Program-made: the position numbers and the translations under genes
Assembly: GCF_012927745.1 (NCBI RefSeq)
Contig: NZ_JABBKX010000002.1
Coordinates: forward strand, 186,001 to 250,000
Length of the DNA stretch: 64,000 nt
Source: Neoroseomonas marina
Lineage (GTDB): Bacteria; Pseudomonadota; Alphaproteobacteria; Acetobacterales; Acetobacteraceae
Reading direction: 5' to 3'
The notes under the pieces: generated by a model
Database searches by the model: none
What the model saw: the letters and a program-made list of their open reading frames with translations, nothing else
What the model was told of the DNA's origin: nothing
Shown: positions 1 through 8,052 of the stretch, one piece after another
Numbering within the stretch: the stretch's first letter is position 1
How the letters are laid out: each line of letters opens with the position of its first letter

Positions 1-225
1 AAGCAGGACGCCGATGCGGTGGCCAAGGCGAATGACCGCCTGGGCCAGGCCGCGATGAAGATGGGCGAGGCGCTGTACAAGGCGCAGGCCGATCAGAAGG
101 CGGCCGAGGGCGCTGCCGGTGCCGCCGGCGCCGCTGGCGGTCCGGGCGGTTCGGCTCCGGGCGGCGACAAGGTCGTCGACGCGGAGTTCGAGGAAGTCGA
201 CCCGAACAAGCGCAAGCCGTCCTGA
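1..225 (+). CDS. dnaK: DnaK chaperone, C-terminal end (partial)
   Basis: Only the last 74 codons are present; the gene enters from the left edge in frame 1. The visible part is the helical lid end, then a Gly/Ala/Pro-rich flexible linker and the acidic tail VVDAEFEEVD, which is the typical bacterial DnaK C-terminus that helps recruit co-chaperones. dnaJ follows on the same strand after about 210 bp, the usual dnaK-dnaJ order. The GTG in frame at position 19 is internal and not a start. Identification rests on the tail motif and the neighbour. Confidence 0.93.
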   Translation, partial: KQDADAVAKANDRLGQAAMKMGEALYKAQADQKAAEGAAGAAGAAGGPGGSAPGGDKVVDAEFEEVDPNKRKPS

Positions 226-302
226 TCGGGCGGGTTGCGTCGCCGTGAGTCACGCCGCCCGGTTCCCCAAGGACCGGGCGGCATCCGTATGGGAGGCGGT
301 TG

Positions 303-430
303 GGATCGCGGCCCGCCGCGATCCGGGAGCGCCCGGCGCGACCGCGCACGGACCAACTGTTGTCGCCGGAGCGGCAGTGCAGGGCGCGAAGGCAAGCCGC
401 GCGGATGCGCGGCGCCCGCCGTCTGAGGGC
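303..430 (+). repeat. Stem-loop repeat, copy A, upstream of dnaJ; carries its SD
   Basis: A roughly 128-bp element. It starts with a palindrome at 303-324 (10-bp arms GGATCGCGGC/GCCGCGATCC), continues through a GC-rich body, has a second small stem around a GCGGATGCGC core, and ends with CCGTCTGAGGGC at 419-430. The terminal GAGGG lies about 10 nt before the dnaJ ATG and is the only plausible Shine-Dalgarno. The same ordered blocks occur in reverse orientation upstream of hslU (33842-33969) and once more beside it (33983-34110). Confidence 0.8.
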
Positions 431-437
431 ACGAGCT

Positions 438-1586
438 ATGTCGAAGCGTGACTACTACGAGGTCCTTGGCGTCACCCGCGACGCCAATGAGGAGGCCCTG
501 AAGAAGGCCTATCGCAAGCTGGCGATGAAGTACCACCCTGACCGCAACCAGGGGGACGCGGACGCCGAGGCCCGGTTCAAGGAGCTGAACGAGGCCTATG
601 ACGTCCTGAAGGACGGCGAGAAGCGCGCGGCCTACGACCGTTTCGGCCATGCCGCCTTCGAACAGGGCGGGCCCGGTGGCGGCGGCTTCGGCGGCGGTCC
701 CTTCGGGGGCGCCTTCGAGGACATCTTCGAGGAGATGTTCGGCCGCTTCGGCGGCGGCGGGCGCGGGGCGCGCGGCGGTGCCACGGGCCGCGGGGCGGAT
801 CTGCGCACGCAGGTGGAGATCAGCCTCGAGGACGCCTTCGGCGGGACCAAGAGCAACATCCGCATTCCCACCTCGGTCTCCTGCGAGGCCTGCAAGGGAA
901 CCGGTGCGGAAGGCGGGTCGTCCGCCGGCGCGCAGACCTGCCCGGGCTGCAACGGCCAGGGGAAGATCCGCGCGCAGCAGGGTTTCTTCCTGATCGAGCG
1001 GACCTGCCCGACCTGCGGCGGATCCGGGCGCATCATCAAGAACCCCTGCAAGATCTGCCACGGCGCGGGGCGCGTGCAGCGGGAGCGCTCGCTGAACGTG
1101 ACGATCCCGCCGGGGGTGGAGGACGGCACCCGCATCCGGCTCGCGGGCGAAGGCGAGGCAGGGCTGCGGGGGGCGCCGTCGGGCGATCTCTACGTCGACA
1201 TCGCGGTGAAGCCGCACCCGATCTTCCAGCGGGACGGCGCGAACATCTTCATCCGCGTGCCGCTGCGCATGACGCAGGCGGCCCTTGGCGGACATGTCGA
1301 GGTGCCGAGCATCGACGGCGGGCGCGCGAAGGTGACGATCCCGTCCGGCACGCAGACGGGCGACCAGTTCCGCTTGCGGGGCAAGGGATTCTCGGTGCTG
1401 CGGTCCGCAGCGCGCGGGGACATGTATGTCCAGGTCAGCGTCGAGACGCCGCAGAACCTGACGCCCAGGCAGCGGGAACTGCTCGAGCAGTTCGAGGCCG
1501 ATGCCGGGACGGGCGGCAAGACGCACCCGGAGAGCGAGGGCTTCTTCGCGAAGGTGAAGGAGTTCTGGGACGGGCTGGGGCGCTGA
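438..1586 (+). CDS. dnaJ: Chaperone protein DnaJ
   Basis: 382 residues, the normal length for DnaJ. It is the Hsp40 co-chaperone that stimulates DnaK ATPase activity and delivers unfolded clients in the cytoplasm. The J domain starts at [11 protein letters not shown] and has the HPD triad near residue 33. A Gly/Phe-rich linker follows, then four CxxCxGxG zinc repeats ([32 protein letters not shown]), then the substrate-binding C-terminal domains. The ATG at 438 is chosen because the J domain begins there; the frame is open upstream only because the preceding repeat has no stop. Its SD (GAGGG) is inside that repeat. Confidence 0.97.
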   Translation: MSKRDYYEVLGVTRDANEEALKKAYRKLAMKYHPDRNQGDADAEARFKELNEAYDVLKDGEKRAAYDRFGHAAFEQGGPGGGGFGGGPFGGAFEDIFEEMFGRFGGGGRGARGGATGRGADLRTQVEISLEDAFGGTKSNIRIPTSVSCEACKGTGAEGGSSAGAQTCPGCNGQGKIRAQQGFFLIERTCPTCGGSGRIIKNPCKICHGAGRVQRERSLNVTIPPGVEDGTRIRLAGEGEAGLRGAPSGDLYVDIAVKPHPIFQRDGANIFIRVPLRMTQAALGGHVEVPSIDGGRAKVTIPSGTQTGDQFRLRGKGFSVLRSAARGDMYVQVSVETPQNLTPRQRELLEQFEADAGTGGKTHPESEGFFAKVKEFWDGLGR

Positions 1587-1593
1587 CGGCGCC

Positions 1594-1614
1594 GGGGAGG
1601 GCGTCGCCCTCCCC
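1594..1614. terminator. GC-rich hairpin between convergent dnaJ and PRC-barrel gene
   Basis: A perfect 9-bp stem GGGGAGGGC / GCCCTCCCC with a 3-nt loop sits in the 42-bp gap between two convergent genes. There is no T-run. The symmetric stem could serve both strands. The GGGAGGG...CCCTCCC type recurs at other gene ends in this window. Confidence 0.6.
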
Positions 1615-1628
1615 GTTCCGTGCGCCGG

Positions 1629-2015
1629 CTACACCACCGGCATCGCCCAGTAGTCGTCGATCGTGCCGCGGCGGTCCTGCCAGCCTTCCTCGGCGACCGG
1701 CGCGCGTTCCAGCTGCGCCTTGTCCAGCTTCACGACATAGCCGCCGAGCGTCGTGTCGTAGCGCAGCATGTCCCACGGCAGAGGGTAGTGCTTCGAGCCC
1801 AGGCCCATGAAGCCGCCGAAGGACAGCACCGCATAGGCGACGCGGCCGGTCGGCTTGTCGAGCATCACGTCCTCGATGCGGCCGATGTGTTCCTGGTCGA
1901 AGGAATAGACGTCGGTGCCGGCGACCTTGCCGCCGGCGATGAGGTGCCCGGTGGTCGGCGCGGTCATGTCCTTGGTGGTCGGGTGCGCGTCGCGGCGCGG
2001 GTCGATCGCGGTCAT
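1629..2015 (-). CDS. PRC-barrel domain protein
   Basis: 128 residues. The central stretch (KVAGTDVYSFDQEHIGRIED, then VMLDKPTGRVAYAVLSFGGF) is a PRC-barrel, a small beta-barrel found in RimM, photosynthetic reaction centre H subunits and many stand-alone stress proteins. The following segment (KHYPLPWDML, then YVVKLDKAQLERAP) is the usual C-terminal half of stand-alone alphaproteobacterial versions. Start chosen at 2015 because AGGAG is 7 nt upstream; an ATG two codons earlier (2021) is too close to that SD. No signal peptide. The specific role is unknown; general stress or membrane association is an inference. Confidence 0.85.
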   Translation of the reverse strand: MTAIDPRRDAHPTTKDMTAPTTGHLIAGGKVAGTDVYSFDQEHIGRIEDVMLDKPTGRVAYAVLSFGGFMGLGSKHYPLPWDMLRYDTTLGGYVVKLDKAQLERAPVAEEGWQDRRGTIDDYWAMPVV

Positions 2016-2205
2016 TGCCATGCTCCTGTCGTGGCTGCGGGAGGAACGCGCCGGGCCGCGGGCGGTTCCATCCAACCCATGACAAACCCGTGTGCTCCCG
2101 GCGGGACCCCGGCGGACGATGCGGGAGCCAGGCGGTCGTCGCGGCCTTGACCGCGCCCTGCGGCGTCCGCACACGCTGGGCCTCGGCCTGAGGAGGAGCA
2201 CCAGC

Positions 2206-2973
2206 ATGACCACCCGTATCGGCATCGCCGGCATCGCCGGCCGCATGGGCCGCCTGCTGGCCGAGGAGGTGCCGACCGCCGGCGCCTCCGTCGCGGGGGG
2301 CACGCTGCGGTCGGGGACGGCGCCGGCCGGCATCCAGGTGCTGCCAGATTTCGGCGCGCTGTGCGGCGCATCCGAGGTCGTCATCGACTTCACCCATGCG
2401 GGCAATGCCCGCACCCACGCCGCGACGGCCGCCGAGACCGGCACGCCGCTGGTGCTGGGGTCGTCCGGCCTGTCGCTCGAGGACGAGGCGGCGGTGGCGG
2501 AAGCGGCGAAGCGCGTCGCCATCGTCTACGCGGCCAATTTCGCGCCGGGGGTGAACCTGTTCCTCGCCATCGCCGAGCGCATGGCCGCCGCCCTGCCGCC
2601 CGAACAGTACGACGCCGAGATCGTCGAGATGCATCACCGCCAGAAGGTCGATGCGCCGTCCGGCACGGCCATCGCGCTGGGGCGCGCCGTCGCCGCCGGG
2701 CGGGGCACGACGCTCGAGGCCGCGGGGATCGAATCGGGGCGCGACGGGCATTGCGGGGCGCGCGGGACCGGCACGATCGGCTTCGCCGCGCTGCGCGGCG
2801 GCCAGGTGGTTGGCGAGCACACGCTGGTCTTCGCCGCGGGCTCCGAGCACATCAGCCTCACGCACAAATCCTTCGACCGGCGCGTCTATGCGACCGGGGC
2901 GGTGCGCGCGGCGCTGTGGCTCAAGGGCCGGGCGCCGGGCCTCTACGGGATGAAGGATGTGCTCGGGATGTGA
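2206..2973 (+). CDS. dapB: 4-hydroxy-tetrahydrodipicolinate reductase
   Basis: 255 residues. It catalyses the NAD(P)H-dependent reduction step of the diaminopimelate/lysine pathway. The N-terminal Rossmann motif GIAGIAGRMGR is at residues 5-15. The C-terminal half carries the family active-site block MHHRQKVDAPSGTA with the catalytic His pair and Lys. The ATG at 2206 follows a strong GAGGAGG at 2190-2196. It is divergent from the PRC-barrel gene, with about 190 bp between them for promoters. Stand-alone placement away from other dap genes is common. Confidence 0.96.
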   Translation: MTTRIGIAGIAGRMGRLLAEEVPTAGASVAGGTLRSGTAPAGIQVLPDFGALCGASEVVIDFTHAGNARTHAATAAETGTPLVLGSSGLSLEDEAAVAEAAKRVAIVYAANFAPGVNLFLAIAERMAAALPPEQYDAEIVEMHHRQKVDAPSGTAIALGRAVAAGRGTTLEAAGIESGRDGHCGARGTGTIGFAALRGGQVVGEHTLVFAAGSEHISLTHKSFDRRVYATGAVRAALWLKGRAPGLYGMKDVLGM

Positions 2974-3021
2974 CGCGGGGCCGGCACGGTCCGGCCTGCC
3001 ACGACGGCCGCCGGCGCGACC

Positions 3022-3726
3022 TCAGGCCGGCAGCAGGACTCGCCGTGCCAGCGCCGGTTCGCCGGCCGGGGTCGCGGCGAGGAGATCCTTGCGCGCCTCG
3101 ACGATGGCCAGGCCCGCATGCCGCGCCGGCCAGGCGGCCCGTCCGATCGCCTCCCAGGTGCCGCCCGCGCGTAGGAAGGGACCGTAGGGCGGGGTGTAGA
3201 GGGCGGAGGCGCGACGCTCCACGTGAAACAGGTGCCGCGTCAGCAGCCGCCCCACCTGGCCCGGCGAATAGGGCTGGCCGTGCCCGAACGGGGTGTGCTC
3301 GGCATGCGCCCACAGGCCCCGGCGGTTGGGCGCGACCACCAGCAGGCGACCGTCGTCCTTCAGCACCCGCCAGACCTCGCGCAGCAGGCGCCGGGCGTTC
3401 TCGGCCGTTTCGAGCCCGTGGACGAGCAGGATCCGGTCGAAGGTGAGATCGGGGAAGGGCAGGCCGTCTTCCTCGGCGACCAGCGCCGCCGAGGGGCCGC
3501 CGGACGGGTAGGTCGCGACGCCGAGCTGCGCGGGGGAGAGCGCGATGCACCGGGCCGCCTCGCGCCGCCACAGGTCGAGATAGGGTCCGGCATGGCCGAT
3601 GCCGAGCACGGCGAGGCGCGGCAGCGCCGGCCACAGCGCACGCAGCCGCTGGGCGACCAGGCGCCCCGCAGCCGCCCCCGCCGGCGACGCATAGAATCGG
3701 CCGAGACCGTGGACCTCACCGCCCAT
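3022..3726 (-). CDS. SAM-dependent methyltransferase (type 11-like)
   Basis: 234 residues. Resembles class I methyltransferases: a motif I-like segment (LAVLGIGHAGPYLD), an acidic segment after VAEEDGLPFPD, then FDRILLVHGLETAENA and a post-motif helix LLREVWRVLKDDGRLLVVAPNRRG. The glycine-rich motif is degenerate (GIGHAG rather than GxGxG), so SAM binding is likely but substrate is unknown. It is divergent from the glyoxalase II gene with a 69-bp shared promoter gap, a pairing I recall as frequent in alphaproteobacteria. The ATG at 3726 fits the start of the conserved region. Confidence 0.82.
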   Translation of the reverse strand: MGGEVHGLGRFYASPAGAAAGRLVAQRLRALWPALPRLAVLGIGHAGPYLDLWRREAARCIALSPAQLGVATYPSGGPSAALVAEEDGLPFPDLTFDRILLVHGLETAENARRLLREVWRVLKDDGRLLVVAPNRRGLWAHAEHTPFGHGQPYSPGQVGRLLTRHLFHVERRASALYTPPYGPFLRAGGTWEAIGRAAWPARHAGLAIVEARKDLLAATPAGEPALARRVLLPA

Positions 3727-3795
3727 GCGGACGATATAGGGGGACCGGGGGGCGGATGGGATGCCCCTTCGACATACCCAAGGAGACACCGCCCC

Positions 3796-4521
3796 ATGCC
3801 ACTCAAGGTGACGGCCGTGCCGTGTCTTTCGGACAACTATGCCTGGCTGCTGCGCGCCGCGGACGGGCGCTGCGCCGTCTGCGATCCGGGAGAGGCGGCG
3901 CCGGTGGCCGCAGCGGTGGCGGCGGTGGGCGGCACGCTCGATGTCATCCTGCTGACCCACCACCATGGCGATCATGTCGCGGGCGTCGCCGACCTCGTCG
4001 CGCAGACCGGCGCGAAGGTGATCGGCGCCGCCGCCGATGCGCATCGCCTGCCGAAGCTCGATGTCGCGGTGTCCCCGGGCCAGGTGATCGACGTTCTCGG
4101 CGTGCCGGTCGAAGTGCTGGCGAGCGATGGCCACACGCGGGGCCACATCGCCTTCCACCTTCCGGATTCGGCCATCCTGCTGTGCGGGGACACGCTGTTC
4201 TCGCTCGGCTGCGGACGGCTGCTCGAAGGGACGGCGGAGGAGATGTTCGGGAGCCTGCAGCGCCTGGCCGTGCTGCCGCCCGAGACGCTGGTCTGCTGCG
4301 GCCACGAGTACAGCGAGAGCAATGCGCGCTTCGCCCTGACCGTGGAACCGGAGAACCCGGCGCTGCGCGCGCGGGCGGACGAGATCGCGATGCAGCGCGC
4401 GGCGGGGCAGGCGACGGTGCCGACGACGATCGGGCAGGAACTTTCGGCCAATCCGTTCCTGCGCGCGAAGGACGTCGCGACGCTCGCGCGCATCCGGACC
4501 GCGAAGGACAATTTCAGATAA
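3796..4521 (+). CDS. gloB: Hydroxyacylglutathione hydrolase (glyoxalase II)
   Basis: 241 residues, metallo-beta-lactamase fold. It hydrolyses S-lactoylglutathione to lactate and glutathione in methylglyoxal detoxification. The binuclear metal motif LTHHHGDHVAG is at about residues 53-63, followed by the DGHTRGHIAFH segment, CGDTLF and CGHEYSESNARFA, all in the family's order. SD AGGAGA is 10 nt before the ATG. A GST gene follows downstream, which fits a glutathione theme. Confidence 0.94.
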   Translation: MPLKVTAVPCLSDNYAWLLRAADGRCAVCDPGEAAPVAAAVAAVGGTLDVILLTHHHGDHVAGVADLVAQTGAKVIGAAADAHRLPKLDVAVSPGQVIDVLGVPVEVLASDGHTRGHIAFHLPDSAILLCGDTLFSLGCGRLLEGTAEEMFGSLQRLAVLPPETLVCCGHEYSESNARFALTVEPENPALRARADEIAMQRAAGQATVPTTIGQELSANPFLRAKDVATLARIRTAKDNFR

Positions 4522-4525
4522 CCTT

Positions 4526-4575
4526 GCCCTCAGACGCCGGGCGGGCCGCATCCGCGGCCCTTGGCTTCGCCGCAC
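4526..4575 (-). repeat. Partial copy of the dnaJ/hslU repeat (copy D)
   Basis: On the minus strand this reads from a small GCGGATGCGG stem into the terminal block ending CTGAGGGC, matching the ends of the copies at 303-430 and 33842-34110. The larger palindromic end is not recognisable here. In this orientation it points toward gloB's 3' end, so it does not supply a ribosome binding site. It lies in the gloB-GST gap. Confidence 0.55.
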
Positions 4576-4666
4576 TGGCGGCGGCGCCCGTTCGGGCGCC
4601 CGGCCCTGCGGGCCGCAGGGGATTGCTGCGTAGCGCTGTTGGAACCCTCGGGAGGAACGACCAGGC

Positions 4667-5266
4667 ATGAAGCTGCACTATTCGCCCGCCAGCCCCTATG
4701 TGCGGAAGGTGATGGCCTGCGCCTTCGCGCGCGGCCTCGATGGGCGCATCGAGAAGGTGGACACCAACCCGCATGTCTCGCCGGCCGGGCTGCTGGCGGA
4801 CAATCCGCTGTCGAAGGTGCCCGCGCTCGTCGCCGACGACGGGACCGCGATCTACGACAGCCCGGTGATCTGCGAATACCTCGACACCATCGGCGATGCG
4901 CCGGCGCTGTTCCCGCCGACCGGCACGCCCGCGCGGCTCGCCGCGCAGATCATGCATGCGACGGCCGATGGCATCATGGATGCCGCGGTGGCGCGACGGA
5001 TGCAGATGGCGCTGCCGCAGGACGATGGCCGCAAGGCCTTCGACGCGCGGCAGAAGGCGGCGATCGACCGCGCGCTCGGCGTGCTCGAGAAGACCCCGCC
5101 CAAGGGGCTCGCGCATATCGGGGAGATCGCGACGGCCTGCGCGCTCGGCTACCTCGACTTCCGCTTCGGGCAGGAGCCCTGGCGGGAGGCGCATCCGAAG
5201 CTCGCGGCCTGGTTCGCCGAGGTGTCGAAGGCCGCACCGATCGCGCAGACCGTGCCGGTCGGCTGA
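4667..5266 (+). CDS. Glutathione S-transferase family protein
   Basis: 199 residues. N-terminal thioredoxin-like GST domain: YSPASPYVRKVMACAF, a cis-Pro turn (SKVPAL) and the gamma-glutamyl contact YDSPVICEYLD. An all-helical C-terminal domain follows. The Ser/Pro-rich active-site loop lacks a Cys, as in YfcF/YibF-type GSTs. SD GGGAGGA at 4650-4656 precedes the ATG. The stop overlaps the next start by one base (TGATG), so the two genes are translationally coupled. Substrate unknown. Confidence 0.88.
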   Translation: MKLHYSPASPYVRKVMACAFARGLDGRIEKVDTNPHVSPAGLLADNPLSKVPALVADDGTAIYDSPVICEYLDTIGDAPALFPPTGTPARLAAQIMHATADGIMDAAVARRMQMALPQDDGRKAFDARQKAAIDRALGVLEKTPPKGLAHIGEIATACALGYLDFRFGQEPWREAHPKLAAWFAEVSKAAPIAQTVPVG

Positions 5267-5733
5267 TGCCGCCCGACCTGCGCGATCCGTCGGTCACGGC
5301 CGCGCAGGTCATCGCGGCGCTCGGCCTGCAGCCGCACCCCGAGGGCGGGCATTACCGCGAGACCTGGCGCGACGCGCCGGCGGACGGGTCGCGCGGGGCG
5401 GGGACGGCGATCTACTTCCTGCTCGCGGCCGACGAGTTCAGCCACTGGCACCGCGTCGACGCGGCCGAGGCCTGGCACTGGTATGCGGGCGGCCCGCTCG
5501 CGCTGAGCATGTCGCCCGACGGGCACGATGCGGAGGCGGTGCATCTCGGGCCCGACCTGTCGCGGCACCAGCGGCCCTTCGCGATCGTGCCGAAGGGATG
5601 GTGGCAGAGCGCAGTGTCGCTCGGGCGATGGACGCTGGTGGGATGCACGGTGAGCCCCGCCTTCGACTTCGCCGGGTTCGAGCTGGCGCCGCCGGACTGG
5701 CGGTCACGGCCGCGGGCAGGTCGGGGGGAGTGA
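5266..5733 (+). CDS. Cupin superfamily protein (DUF985/cupin_5 type)
   Basis: 155 residues. Begins with AAQVIAALGLQPHPEGGHYRETWRD and continues IYFLLAADEFSHWHRVDAAEAWHWYAGG, the distinctive pattern of cupin_5 proteins, with clustered His residues that may bind metal. It overlaps the GST stop by 1 bp. Function is not established; members of this family have been linked to sugar epimerase-like or detoxification roles. Its last codons run into the hairpin at 5723-5742. Confidence 0.82.
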   Translation: MPPDLRDPSVTAAQVIAALGLQPHPEGGHYRETWRDAPADGSRGAGTAIYFLLAADEFSHWHRVDAAEAWHWYAGGPLALSMSPDGHDAEAVHLGPDLSRHQRPFAIVPKGWWQSAVSLGRWTLVGCTVSPAFDFAGFELAPPDWRSRPRAGRGE

Positions 5734-5840
5734 ACTCCCCCCGAGTCCCCCCTCCTTCCTTCGATACCTGGGGACTGACCGGGGCGGCCGGCGCCCGGAA
5801 TCAAAGAAGGGAGGGGGTCTGGGGGAGGTTCACCTCCCCC
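5723..5840. terminator. Nested long inverted repeat between convergent genes
   Basis: Two small hairpins (5723-5742, arms GGGGGGAGT/ACTCCCCCC; 5821-5840, arms GGGGGAGGT/ACCTCCCCC) form the outer ends of a much longer imperfect inverted repeat. Arms of about 33 nt (5730-5763 against 5801-5833) match at most positions across a roughly 37-nt centre. The cupin stop codon lies inside the left hairpin. The position between a plus-strand and a minus-strand gene fits a bidirectional transcription end. Confidence 0.6.
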
Positions 5841-5848
5841 ATGCTTCA

Positions 5849-6889
5849 TCACCGCATCGGCAGCGCGTAGAGCAGCCCGCCCTGCGTGTGCAGCCGGTTC
5901 GGCCCGCGCGGCAGCGAGACCGGCGTGTTCTCGCCCATCGTGCGTTCGTACAGCTCGCCGTAGTTCCCGATGGCGCGGATCGCGTTGTAGGCCCAGAGCG
6001 GGTCGAGCTTGATCGACTGGCCCAGTTCCGGCGTCACGCCGAGCAGGCGGCGCGTGTTCGGGTTGGCGGCGGTGCGGCGCATCTCCTCGGCATTCGCCTG
6101 GGTGATGCCCTGTTCCTCGGCCTCGATGATCGCGGTCGTGTACCAGCGGACGACGTCGTACCAGTTGTCGTCACCGCGGCGGACATAGGCGCCGTAAGGC
6201 TCCTTCGAGAAGCGCTCGGGCAGGATGGTCCATTCGCGCGGGTTGGGCATGGAGGAGCGCACGCCGGCGAGCTGCGAGGCGTCGGTGCCGAAGCTGTCGC
6301 AGCGCCCGGCGACGAGCGCGGCCTGGGCCTGGTCCGTGCGTTCGAACACCACGGGCTGGAAGGCCACGTTGACCGAGCGGAAGTAGTCCGCCGTCACCTG
6401 TTCGTTCGTCGTGCCCTGGATCAGGCAGATGGTCGCACCCGCCATGTCGCGCACGCGCTGCACGCCGGCATTGGCGCGTACCATGAAGCCGTGGCCGTCG
6501 TAGAAATAGGTGGTGACGTGCCGCAGGCCGAGCGTCGTGTCGCGCAGCATGGTCTGCGTCGAGGTGCGGAACAGCACGTCGACCTCGCCCGACCCTAGCG
6601 CGGTGAAGCGCGTCGAGGAGGAGAGCGGGATGAAGCGGACCTTGGCGGGGTCGTTGAAGATCGCCGCGGCGAGGCCGCGGCAGAGATCGGCATCGAGGCC
6701 CTGCCACACGCCGCGGCTGTCGGGCAGCGCGAAGCCGGCGACGCCGGTGCCGATGCCGCAGTTGAGCGATCCGCGCGCGCGGATCGCGTCGAGCGTCGGG
6801 CTCGGGATGGTGTTCTGCTGCGCCTGAACGGTGGCGCTGAAACCCGCGCACAGCATCAGCGCGGCGGCCATAAGGCCCCGGTACATCAT
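5849..6889 (-). CDS. General L-amino acid ABC transporter substrate-binding protein (AapJ-like)
   Basis: 346 residues with an N-terminal signal peptide (hydrophobic core LMAAALMLCAGFSA, cleavage after VQA). The mature part follows the AapJ/BztA pattern: TLDAIRARGSLNCGIGTGVAGFALPDSRG, GLDADLCRGLAAAIF, then DVLFRTSTQTMLRDT and CLIQGTTNE. It would bind amino acids in the periplasm for an Aap-type importer. No aapQ, aapM or aapP gene is nearby, so this is an orphan binding protein. Start at the first of two adjacent ATGs. Confidence 0.9.
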   Translation of the reverse strand: MMYRGLMAAALMLCAGFSATVQAQQNTIPSPTLDAIRARGSLNCGIGTGVAGFALPDSRGVWQGLDADLCRGLAAAIFNDPAKVRFIPLSSSTRFTALGSGEVDVLFRTSTQTMLRDTTLGLRHVTTYFYDGHGFMVRANAGVQRVRDMAGATICLIQGTTNEQVTADYFRSVNVAFQPVVFERTDQAQAALVAGRCDSFGTDASQLAGVRSSMPNPREWTILPERFSKEPYGAYVRRGDDNWYDVVRWYTTAIIEAEEQGITQANAEEMRRTAANPNTRRLLGVTPELGQSIKLDPLWAYNAIRAIGNYGELYERTMGENTPVSLPRGPNRLHTQGGLLYALPMR

Positions 6890-7031
6890 GGCTCTCGCCT
6901 CTCCTGTTGAAGTCTCCCGCGCGCATCGTCGGCGGCGGGCGCGCGGCGTGTCAACCGTCCCGGCGAGCGCGATGGCCCCTCGGCCAGGCGAAGCGTGCGC
7001 TGTAGGCTGAGCCCGGAGACGGCGAGGGGGC

Positions 7032-8051
7032 ATGCGGATGGACTGGCCGGTGCAGGAGGGCGTGTTCGAGCTGGGCGACCTGGCGCTGCGCAAGGGCGGC
7101 ACGCTGCCCGGGGCGCGGATCGTGTGGAAGGCGCATGGGACGCTCTCGCCGGCGCGGGACAACCTGGTGCTCTATCCGACCAGCTACGGGGCGCAGCATC
7201 CGGACCTCGAATGGCTGATCGCGCGGGATGGCGTGCTGGATCCGACACGCTGGTGCGTGGTGATCCCGAACATGTTCGCGGGCGGACTGTCGTCCTCGCC
7301 GAGCAACACACCGTCCTGGCCACGCCTGGTGACGGCATGGGACAATGTCGGCGCGCAGCGGCGGCTGCTGGCCGAGGTGTTCGGCGTGACGCGCGTTCAT
7401 GCGGTCTATGGCTGGTCGATGGGCGCACAGCAGGCCTATCACTGGGCTGCGGCCTTCCCGGATGCGGTGTCGCGCATCGTGGTGAATTGCGGCAGCGCGC
7501 GGACCGCCGTGCACAACCGTGTCTTCCTCAAGGGCATGATGGCGGTGCTGGAGGCGGCGCCGGAGTACGACGGCACCGCGCTGTTCTCGGCGCAGCCGGC
7601 CGCCGCGCTGCGGGCCTTCGGGCGACTCTATGCCGGCTGGGCGCTGAGCCAGGATTTCTATCGCGCGGGGCTGCACCTGTCGGCGCTGAAGGCGCCGGAC
7701 CTCGACACCTTCCTGCGCACGGATTGGGAGGAACGCTTCGCGCGCCGCGCGGCGGCGGACCTGCTGGCGCAGATGCGCACCTGGGACGCGGGGGACATCG
7801 CGGACGACCCGCGCTACGGCGGCGACCTCGCGCGCGCGCTCGCGGCGATCGAGGCGCGGGTGCTGCTGATGCCCTCGGCGACCGACCTGTATTTCCGCGT
7901 CGCGGACAACGAGGCCGAGCTGCAGCATCTGCGGCATGGGACGCTCACGCCCATCCCGTCCATCTGGGGCCATCGTGCGGGGAATCCGATGGCCAATGCG
8001 GAGGATGCCGCCTTCCTCCGTCACCACGTGCGCGCCTTCCTGGAGGCTTGA
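7032..8051 (+). CDS. Alpha/beta hydrolase of the homoserine O-acetyltransferase-like group
   Basis: 339 residues, organised like MetX: VYGWSMGAQQAYHW nucleophile elbow with Ser129, acid Asp285 (PSATDLYF) and His314 (IWGHRAGNP). True MetX has a longer lid and GHDAFL near the His, which is absent. It is therefore more likely a hydrolase or acyltransferase of unknown substrate than the methionine enzyme. SD GAGGGGG is immediately upstream. The next gene starts 1 bp after its stop, suggesting joint expression with the D-aminopeptidase-like serine hydrolase. Confidence 0.78.
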   Translation: MRMDWPVQEGVFELGDLALRKGGTLPGARIVWKAHGTLSPARDNLVLYPTSYGAQHPDLEWLIARDGVLDPTRWCVVIPNMFAGGLSSSPSNTPSWPRLVTAWDNVGAQRRLLAEVFGVTRVHAVYGWSMGAQQAYHWAAAFPDAVSRIVVNCGSARTAVHNRVFLKGMMAVLEAAPEYDGTALFSAQPAAALRAFGRLYAGWALSQDFYRAGLHLSALKAPDLDTFLRTDWEERFARRAAADLLAQMRTWDAGDIADDPRYGGDLARALAAIEARVLLMPSATDLYFRVADNEAELQHLRHGTLTPIPSIWGHRAGNPMANAEDAAFLRHHVRAFLEA

Positions 8052-8052
8052 G

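Noticed and set aside
93..1526. Long open frame on the minus strand across dnaJ
   Set aside because: Antisense shadow of a high-GC gene; Arg/Pro/Ala/His-rich with no domain, whereas dnaJ on the plus strand is complete.
7032..8051. Calling the alpha/beta hydrolase MetX (homoserine O-acetyltransferase)
   Set aside because: Fold and triad fit, but the MetX-specific C-terminal GHDAFL block and context are missing, so only a general call is given.
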